Shown here piece by piece: positions 57,113 to 64,000 of a stretch of DNA of 64,000 nt. Origin of the DNA: Aphrophora alni (Eukaryota > Arthropoda > Insecta > Hemiptera > Aphrophoridae). Below the pieces are notes generated by a model, which saw only the letters and a program-made list of their open reading frames with translations, searched no databases and was not told where the DNA came from. The stretch is from the NCBI GenBank assembly GCA_963513935.1, contig OY740769.1, positions 108,231,762-108,295,761 on the forward strand, written 5' to 3'. The position numbers and the translations under genes were made by a program. How positions within the stretch are numbered: position 1 is the stretch's first letter; each line of letters begins with the position of its first letter.

Positions 57113-59395
57113 GCGGACATACGGGACGCTCTGCAAGACCCTACCGTGACCACCACTTAACCTGAACTCGTAATAGAGAGAATGTTTCTTTTGCGGTTTA
57201 TAAAATCCCGATAAGGCTCTTAATTCTTATGTTACACAAGATTAATTTAATTTTATCAACTTATGCTAACATATGAAAATTTTTTATATATTTGATATAT
57301 TCACTTCTTATACTATCTTACCTTTCTTAAACTCCAGACTCTTCCTCAAAGGGTGTGCCCTTTGGAGCTAATTAATTCATTAAAACAAAATTTGCTCTTT
57401 TTTGAATTTAACTTTTTACTGGTGAGCACTTACTTCTTCTTCTTTCTGATTTTAAGAGTTTATTTGAATAGGTTAGTTTCAATCAAAATATTAGACAGTG
57501 AAATTTAACAAATTTATTGAAAAGTCTACAATTTAATTTTTACTCTAAGAAACAATGGATTTCTTTAAAATCACTTACAACAATTTATGTCGCCTTTTCT
57601 TTCAATTTATATTAAATGCTTCTTTCTCAAACAAATTGAAAATTCTCTATACTAAACAATTCTAATATTAACTAAATCTAACAAAATATATTCTTAATCT
57701 AATACATGTATTTATGAATCCTTTTATTTATTTGTTTCCAATCTGTTACTTGATTGATTTATTATTTGACTCGAATTTATTTATTTGATATCTCTTTATT
57801 TTAATGACTTTAAAACGTTATTAGTTAACTTTGTTGATTTTAATAATTTTGGACGTTATTCAAGTTTATTAAAAAATAAAATTTATTTATTAAAAAAGCT
57901 TGATTTATGCAGTACCTTGTTTTTGTGAATTGCACAAGTCCGCTCGTCCTGATTCTGAGAATGTTAGTGGATCTTGGAGATTGTTTCCTAGAGTTGTCTA
58001 GAATATCCCGAAGTCCTGTCCTCGATGAATCTGCTGATGACGACAAGTTCTAGAAGAATGTTTGCCGGAGTCCGTAGTGAAGATCTCTTATACTAAGCTG
58101 TTGTAGGATGTCACGTTGTCTCCTGCAAGGCCGATCCTTTCTGTGGGCACCGTTAATAACCTGGCGAAGTACTGAACGTTGACAATATATTTTCACGACG
58201 ATTTCCTCTTCAGTCTTGAGTAAAAGTGGGTGATCTATCCTGGAGCTGATACTAGACGAGACTGATGAATTAACTTGAAGAAAGTTAACTCGCCAAAGTT
58301 TAGGCCATACAGTGTGGCCAACCTTCATTGATTTTTGTTACTATTTTATTTCACAATTTATTTAAGTTTCTTTATTTATTTGCACTACTTATGAACTCTT
58401 CTTGGCTTATTCTTACATTATTTGGTTAATTTTTCTATTTTGAATTGTCTATTTCTATTATTATTAGTTGTTATTAGTTTAATTGTTTATGGTGGATTTT
58501 GGTTAGGGTTGGTATACTTCCCTCTCCATGCGTCGAATGCTTGTCGTGCGCGCGACCTTGGACACACGTTGATTCCTGAAAATCTTAAGTTTTTACTTGC
58601 GAATTCTTCTTTTCTTCATATTTTCTGTTCGCTTCGCTCGATTTTCTTCTGGGTGATTTCATTTTGAAGCCCTTCTCTTCCTGATGATTTTCCATCTTCA
58701 TTTGCAAAGATACGACGTATATTTCTTCTTTTATGGGGATTTGAAGATTCCGTAGTTTTTCTGAATTTAGTTTTTTCAATTTTGGAAATTTTTGAATTCT
58801 TCTTTTTGTAAGTTGTTCCTCTGATGCTGAAAGTCCCAAAACTGCTTTCCTCTTCTTTCTCGCTTCTGGGTTTCACAAATTACGGCACTTTCTGCATGTT
58901 TGGGTATTTATGATTTTATTACTTTATGGTCTTTTATTAAATTTTGATTTCGAGTCTTATTTATTGCTAGTTTATCTTATGGTTATGTACTGTTATTATT
59001 AGATTTTGGGTTTTATTTATTTTAAGAATTTTTTATGTTTTATGACGTTTTATTATGGCTATAACTTTTTTATTATTAATCTGACGAGTTTATTATCTTA
59101 TTATTTATTACTAGGTTTTCCTAGCTCTATACGATGATATTATTTTATTTTTAGTTTTCGGATTTTTGAATTTACAACATTGGATTATACGAGAGTATTC
59201 ATGTTCAAACCGGAAAACTGGATATTTCCTGTCCAGGCGCGTGACCTTGGCTTGGTCAACCTAGATATTGCCTTTAACTTTACATGTGTTTTAAATGTTT
59301 TTGTCATTTCTACAATTTTTATTGGATTTTATTGACATTTTGGAATTTGGTTGTTTTCCAAAATTGTTCCTTGCGGACGGTTCAATTAAACCGTT
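57088..59395. mobile_element. Unclassified insertion nested in the piggyBac-like derivative (possible solo LTR)
   Basis: Both borders lie at (GT)n runs and carry GTTGCAA: TGTTGCAACGCACCCC at 57086 and AAACCGTTGCAATGTG at 59390. A C-run (57098-57112) follows the left border. Reading the segment as TG...CA, with TGTG-like flanks, would make a very long solo LTR; but GTTGCAAC is self-complementary and the flanks are microsatellite, so borders are uncertain. The short frames inside (for example 58050-58328, minus) show no known domain. Confidence 0.4.
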
Positions 59396-59399
59396 GCAA

Positions 59400-59438
<39 letters not shown>
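59400..59438. repeat. (GT)n microsatellite
   Basis: About nineteen GT units with one interruption (TTTGTG) at the left. It may be the other half of the microsatellite split by the nested insertion. Confidence 0.9.
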
Positions 59439-59440
<2 letters not shown>

Positions 59441-59799
59441 TTTTATCAAGCTACATAACATTTTTCAAGAATTTTGTTATTTTCAAGAATTAAATTTTAT
59501 GTAAAACTCAAAAAATATATATATTTGGTGAGTACAACTTTGTGTTTTTAGTTATAAAAAATATAATACATTTCAAAAAGGGTAATTTTTATATTTCTTA
59601 GGTAGGAAATTTAATTTTGTACAAAACAAAACAAAAATTATGATAAAATGTTAGTATTTACAGTTTTTATAAATGTTTTAATAAAACACTGCTAAATATA
59701 TAAAAAAGGTCTGGCATTCTTCGTAGTACTAGTGGGGAAAATCACGGCATTCTTGGGAGGAACTATGGAATTTTCCTGGCACTAAAAGGGTTAAAGTGA

Positions 59800-60445
59800 G
59801 TACATTGTTCCACCTTCCCAGTTTTGTTAATCTTACTTTTGTTGACATATTTCGGATATACTCCATTCTCAAAACACTTAATAGTACTGTTCATCCTACA
59901 CATGGATTCGTTATATTAAACAACTCGTTCTTCCCACTTTTCACCCCTCCTTTTTTCCTATTGGCTTATCTAAATTCGTAATTTGTTTCTGATTAGTCAC
60001 TCCTCCTCCTACACTTGGATTTGTTATATTAAACAACTCGTTCCTCCGACTTTTCGTCCTTCTTTCTTCCTATTGGTTTATCTAAAACTCACTTATTGGT
60101 GACTTTATTAGTCACTTCCCTCCTCTCTAACCATAGTTCTGGTTTCTTGTCCCTCCCTTTTGAAGAACCTCTTGAAATTGTTAAAAATAATGTCTTTTTG
60201 TATGTTTATCTGTTAATTAATAATTTTATGTCCTTTTAATTTTGATTTGTATATTTCGATATTTTTAAATATATTTAATCTCTTTCCCTTTTCTTCGTAA
60301 TGTAAAATTTTCATAGATTCTTTCATTTCTCTAGGTGTGTGGCATAATTCGAATCAGTCTTTTCATATTTAAAAGACTTTATATGTTCATTGAACCTAGT
60401 TTGAAATTTTCGCACTGTCTGCTCGATTTATGTTGCGTTACAATT
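59800..60445 (-). pseudogene. Penelope-like element, GIY-YIG endonuclease tail fragment
   Basis: Read on the minus strand from about 60445: FNCNAT, then EQTVRKFQTRFNEHIKSFKY, TDSNYATHLE and YEEKGKRLNIFKNIEIYKS, with a few stops. This matches the C-terminal endonuclease of Penelope-like retroelements (GqTxRxFxxRFxEH ... SNxAxH ... EIY). Downstream on that strand is a directly repeated unit of about 110 bp (59900-60120), with TTATATTAAACAACTCGTTC in both copies. Confidence 0.65.
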
Positions 60446-60454
60446 GAAACATAA

Positions 60455-60865
60455 TATAATGGGAATAAATATCAAAAATGAAGTAGGCCTAGAACAAAAC
60501 ATAGTGGATATTGAGAATACATTAAGATGTATACCTGAGGATGAAAAATAGCACATACAAGACATATAGTAACGAAGTTTTAACCAAAACTATTCAACAA
60601 ATATTAAAAGTAAAAAAAAGATAAAAGAAAAGAAAAAATAGTTAGAAATTTAGAGAAAATGTTAAACGAAAAAGAAGTGTTGGTCACAAAATCGGATAAA
60701 GGGAATGCAATAGTGTTAATTAATAAAGAAGACTATATAAATAAAACAAAAGAATTTTTGAATAAGGCATAATGTAAAACAATGAAAAAAGATATGAGAA
60801 ATATATACCAGAGAATAATTAAGGAAATTATTAAAAATTTGTATAATTTAATTAATTAAATATAA
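60455..60865 (+). pseudogene. Penelope-like element, N-terminal/reverse-transcriptase start fragment
   Basis: Plus-strand frames include ENTLRCIPEDEK near 60515 and, at 60663-60770, NEKEVLVTKSDKGNAIVLIN followed by KEDYINKTKEFLNKA. The TKxDKGNAxV...DY..K..E.L motif is the entry to the reverse-transcriptase domain in Penelope-like elements. The catalytic core is absent; the fragment stops before the pogo-type element at 60898. Orientation is opposite to the fragment on its left. Confidence 0.65.
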
Positions 60866-60897
60866 CCATTATAAATATATCTGTATGAACTCAAATA

Positions 60898-61723
60898 TAG
60901 TAGGACCCCATTAATCTGTACAGCCATTAAAAAAAATTTTTTTTTTATATATCTACAGTACCATCATGAAAATGTTTAATTCAGTTATATTCTAAAGTTA
61001 CTATCAGAAATTAAAATATAAATTTTTTTTCGTAATGGATTATAAAAAGTTAAGCCTAAAAACAGATACATTGTTCTCTGAAACGATACTGGAAAATATA
61101 ATAATAATGATAAACAATCATTTTTATGGTGGTAAATGGTTACAATTTATTCAAATATCAAATTTTTCAATCAGCAGAAAAGCAATGTGAACCACTTTCC
61201 TGTGTACTTGAAAGACGCTGCCCATACTAGCCCGTACTTTGATGATAGATCTGCCTTCCTGCACATCTTTGATCTCCCCCTCTGAATCGTAAGCCAAAAC
61301 TTAGTGAAATTAAAGACTATCTAAACATTGTCATTAGATAACAACGATGAAAACATATCTGTGTGAGTTAATTATTAAAGAAATTAATATCGAAAGAAGG
61401 CAACAAAATATCACCAATTTTTTTCAAACCGGTAAGCGTTTCAAGTGCGATCAATGAAGGTGTGTCTTGATTGCCATGTTCTAATTCTGTACAACACTAG
61501 TTATTCTGTATTTTTTAAGGCCTAGCCTAATACTGCATTGAATTATATCTTGTATACTATATAATCTGTCTATTTCTTAATTTAACCTACACGTTCTTTT
61601 TACTGAACAGAGTGTTTAATTATGTACCTTAGTTAATTTCAAAGGCTATTTTGTTTAACCCGGACTTTCATTAATTCTTACAACCTCGACCCCCAATTAG
61701 TCCGGATTAATAAGGTTCTACTG
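60898..61723 (+). mobile_element. Degenerate pogo-type element
   Basis: TA at 60896-60897 and 61724-61725. The left end reads TAGTAGGACCCCATTAATC, the right end, on the other strand, CAGTAGAACCTTATTAATCC: an inverted repeat with about five mismatches in 23. Near 61390 a plus-strand frame gives RRQQNITNFFQTGKRF, like the C-terminal tail of pogo/Tigger transposases. No DNA-binding or DDE domain remains. Confidence 0.65.
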
Positions 61724-61843
61724 TATTCCGACAATGAGATCTCAAATGAATTACATAAACAGAACCACCCTATTAGGTTCTGTTTAATTACAGAACAGCT
61801 CAAGGATATAAATTACCAAAATATATTGAAAAAAAAAGATTAA

Positions 61844-63936
61844 CACATTGACTGCTAATAAAAAATTTTAAATCATCTTATATCACTAAATTTTTGTGTG
61901 TGTTGAAAACTTACATTTCAGCAGAATTATCAATAGTTTGTGTCAAAAAATTGATTTAAGGTCTTTTGCATAATTATTTTGGATGCCATTTTGTTTGGTG
62001 CGGTACCATCCTTTCCTCATGATACCTTGCCTAACTGAGAAATTTGAAAATTAGTTTCTAAAAATATTTACAAGTATTTTACACATTATATGTTTGTCAC
62101 TTTGTTTATTTAACATTTATTTTCACTATTTATAATCACTCAAACCATTGTTATTTTAATTTTGGATTACTTATTTCCATGGTATTTATCAAAACACGCA
62201 ACGGCACATACCCCTGGTTTGTCAGGACATGTAGCACACACTAATGTTGTGTATTTAATTTATTTAACACTTTACATTTCTTCCTTTTTCAAGACTGGGT
62301 GTTACCTTGACTGGTGGAGGAAGGAGTGCATTACGAGGCGAAACTCGTAAAGTGGTATCTTTTTTCTGGAAGTGTTATACATATTGTACAACAAAAATGA
62401 GAATTTATCATCAACATTTGAAGGATGTGGACAAATATCTTTTTGTACCATCTGAGAGTCTTGTGCTCACAGGGGTAGTAAGATAATAGCTGATCAGATC
62501 TTTCCACACCCTTCATAAAAGCATTGTATTTTAGTATAGACAGAGGTTTTTAAGTGACTTTTTTGTTCTGTTGTTAACATAAGGGGCCATTTTATTGCCA
62601 TGTTTGTTGGAAATATACATAACAGTCCGCTTGTCCTGCCACTTTCCAACCATAATGCCTTCAGCATACTGAGCTACAGTTTTGCCCTTTGCTAACTTTT
62701 TACCTTTTACAAGCTCCGGTTTGAATTTTCTGTCTGCTCGTAAAATACCTGTACAGTATGCGCCTTTTGATAATAGTGTAGCGCCAAGAGATACACTATT
62801 CTATTAGTTTTCCATGTAAAGTGTGTGACCGCAGTTCACTTTTCCCTGCATGAGATGAAGGACCACGTTTGCCACATGTCCCTTACCTCCAAGGTCATCA
62901 AGTACACCACAATAAACCACGAACTTCAAAATCAATCCATGAGGTTCTGTCAAGGTATAAAATTTTACGCCATATTAGTGGCGTTTTCCTTCGATGTATT
63001 GTCTAAAGAACAAACGCCCTCTCCAGAGAACCATCCTTTCATCTAGTGAAAGTTCTTTACTTGGATAATAAATTTGATACATTTTATTGTTAAAATAAGT
63101 AATAAGGGGCCTGAGTTTTTCAAGATGATCTGTCGTTTCTTGATTTGTGGTTTCAGTCTTTTTTGCAAAGTGAATGCTCCTGAGAATAATTAAAAATCGG
63201 ACTCGTCTCATAAACTCCCTAAATATAGGCAAGTTGAATGGTCTGTTGGTCTTCTAATAATCTTGAAGACTGTTCAATCAGATAAATTCTGTGTGCAATA
63301 ATAAACCCCCCAAAAAATGGAAGTTCATCCACACTAAGGTCTTTGTACCGCGATATAGGGGACTGAGGAACAGTACCTGAATCATAAAATAGTTCTAAGG
63401 CATATCTGTTAGTTTTTCGAACTATGTCCTCAAGTAAAATGTCATCCAATAATTAAATAATAATCAATGGGGCTATTTTCCTCAGGAATCAGAATAAGCA
63501 TTTTATTATCCCGGGTAAATGGCATATCTCTTACGCCAATAGTACTGTTACACCAAGTCAAGTTCAATTCAATGTCACCCTCCTCACTTTCAATACAGTC
63601 ACCATCACTACTACTCGTGCTGTCATCCCCAGAGTCAATCTAACATCGTCACTAACAAAAGAGTTGTGAGGAATTGCAGAAGCCATTTTTTCAATAAATA
63701 AATTTGTAATTAGTGAAAATAATAATTAACACAAAGACACTATCACAAGACAATCAAAATCACTAATAAAAAACAGCAAATTTTGAACCATACGCATAAA
63801 AGTGTATATATACAGTTGTATATTCTATATATGCGGTAGTAAAAGCATCCGTTGAATCCAAAACCTCAACTCATAATGAGAATATGGAAAAGTATATTAC
63901 ATGGGGTGCGGACACGCACCAGTCCCAGTGAATGTC
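61844..63936 (-). mobile_element. piggyBac-like DNA transposon, 2093 bp
   Basis: TTAA at 61840-61843 and 63937-63940. The ends are weakly inverted: CACATTGACTGCT at the left, and on the other strand GACATTCACTGGG at the right. The right (5') end has GGTGCG-GACA-CGCACC at 63905-63920, a palindrome centred 24 bp from the terminus. The transposase occupies the minus strand from 63686 to about 62165. The length is typical for autonomous piggyBac-like elements. The right boundary rests on a degenerate inverted repeat and the palindrome position. Confidence 0.75.
62165..63686 (-). pseudogene. piggyBac-like (PGBD4-type) transposase pseudogene
   Basis: From minus-strand ATG 63686 (MASAIPHNSFVSDD), then in shifted frames an acidic DSGDDSTSSSDGD, IVRKTNRYALEL, LPFFGGFIIAHRIYLIEQ, LRSIHFAKKTE, KELSLDERMVLWRGRLFFRQ (first catalytic Asp; the usual DES/DEM region), YIEGKRH, LYMEN with stops where DNFY is expected (second Asp lost), KGVERSDQLLSYYP (third region, V-E-R-S-D instead of V-D-R) and a C-terminal cysteine-rich CATCPDKPGVCAVACF near 62215. 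At least three frameshifts or stops plus two catalytic substitutions: dead. Confidence 0.88.
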
Positions 63937-64000
63937 TTAAAAGAAATGAAATTCAGATATACAGTAAACCATTCAATAGAAGTAGCAGATCGTTTAAAAA

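Larger units (their letters stand above)
56321..59790 (+). mobile_element. piggyBac-like derivative, 3470 bp, with a nested insertion
   Basis: TTAA at 56317-56320 and 59791-59794; terminal inverted repeats CCCTTTTAGTGCCA of 14 bases, perfect. At the left end GTTCGTATATACGGAC (56337-56352, centred 24 bp in) and GTCCGTATATACGGAC (56381-56396) repeat with a 44-bp period, each preceded by TGCCAAC; a third, half-deleted copy follows after another 44 bp. ATG 56727 opens MKRSRSPLSENTVQHALL to LSDGFLND and stops: probably the transposase N-terminus. (ATT)n lies at 56858-56885. The rest of the transposase is missing, replaced by the nested sequence at about 57088-59395. Confidence 0.85.

Noticed and set aside
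58585..58876. Lys/Glu-rich minus-strand frames at 58585-58876 as a gene
   Set aside because: Two overlapping low-complexity frames in A/G-rich sequence inside a nested TE; no motif, no splice sites.
1..64000. CRISPR arrays, bacterial operons, tRNA or rRNA genes
   Set aside because: No regularly spaced direct repeats with unique spacers, no ribosome-binding-site-led gene clusters and no convincing cloverleaf with A and B boxes were seen; the window is eukaryotic nuclear DNA.

Overview
The window is nuclear DNA of an arthropod, most likely an insect: it is very AT-rich, its genes have spliceosomal introns (GT..AG, long and full of repeats), and both recognisable host genes look insect-like. 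The species cannot be fixed from the sequence. It is dominated by transposable elements (TEs) and almost every long ORF outside the host genes is TE debris.

Host genes. (1) Positions 927-13413, plus strand: the last eight coding exons of an excitatory amino-acid transporter (SLC1 family, Eaat1/GLAST-like); the 5' exons lie left of the window. (2) Positions 40028-27163, minus strand: the complete four-exon coding region of Fau, the ubiquitin-like protein FUBI fused to ribosomal protein eS30, with introns of about 6.1, 3.8 and 2.6 kb. (3) A probable coding exon at 55502-55675 (plus) and a two-exon, frameshifted coding fragment at 12424-11799 (minus, inside an Eaat1 intron) belong to genes I do not recognise.

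Layout. 1-13.6 kb: Eaat1, with a tandemly repeated splice acceptor and a MITE at its left edge. 13.7-19 kb: AT-rich downstream DNA. 18-26 kb: decayed mariner, LINE ORF1 and LINE RNase H remnants, and a pogo-type element enclosing a piggyBac end. 27-40 kb: Fau, whose introns hold a TTAA-flanked element with internal tandem repeats, a pogo derivative, a Ty3/gypsy-like integrase remnant split by a piggyBac-like element, and a Tigger-like transposase pseudogene. 42-45 kb: a 5'-truncated Jockey-type LINE with a target-site duplication, next to a piggyBac-like end. 45-53 kb: a family of long inverted-repeat (foldback) elements, one with a pogo element inserted in its left arm. 53.8-64 kb: a LINE remnant, the orphan exon, a 3.5-kb TTAA-flanked piggyBac derivative with a nested insertion, two opposed Penelope-like fragments, a pogo derivative and a 2.1-kb piggyBac-like element.

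The most interesting signal is shared by six TTAA-flanked elements of unrelated sequence. Each has a palindrome centred about 24 bp inside one end, and in three of them it is reiterated at exactly 44-bp spacing (about 42 in a fourth). The palindrome sequence differs completely between elements while its position is conserved. This extends what is known of piggyBac ends and suggests co-evolving transposase-binding sites. All coordinates come from reading by eye; no similarity search was possible.
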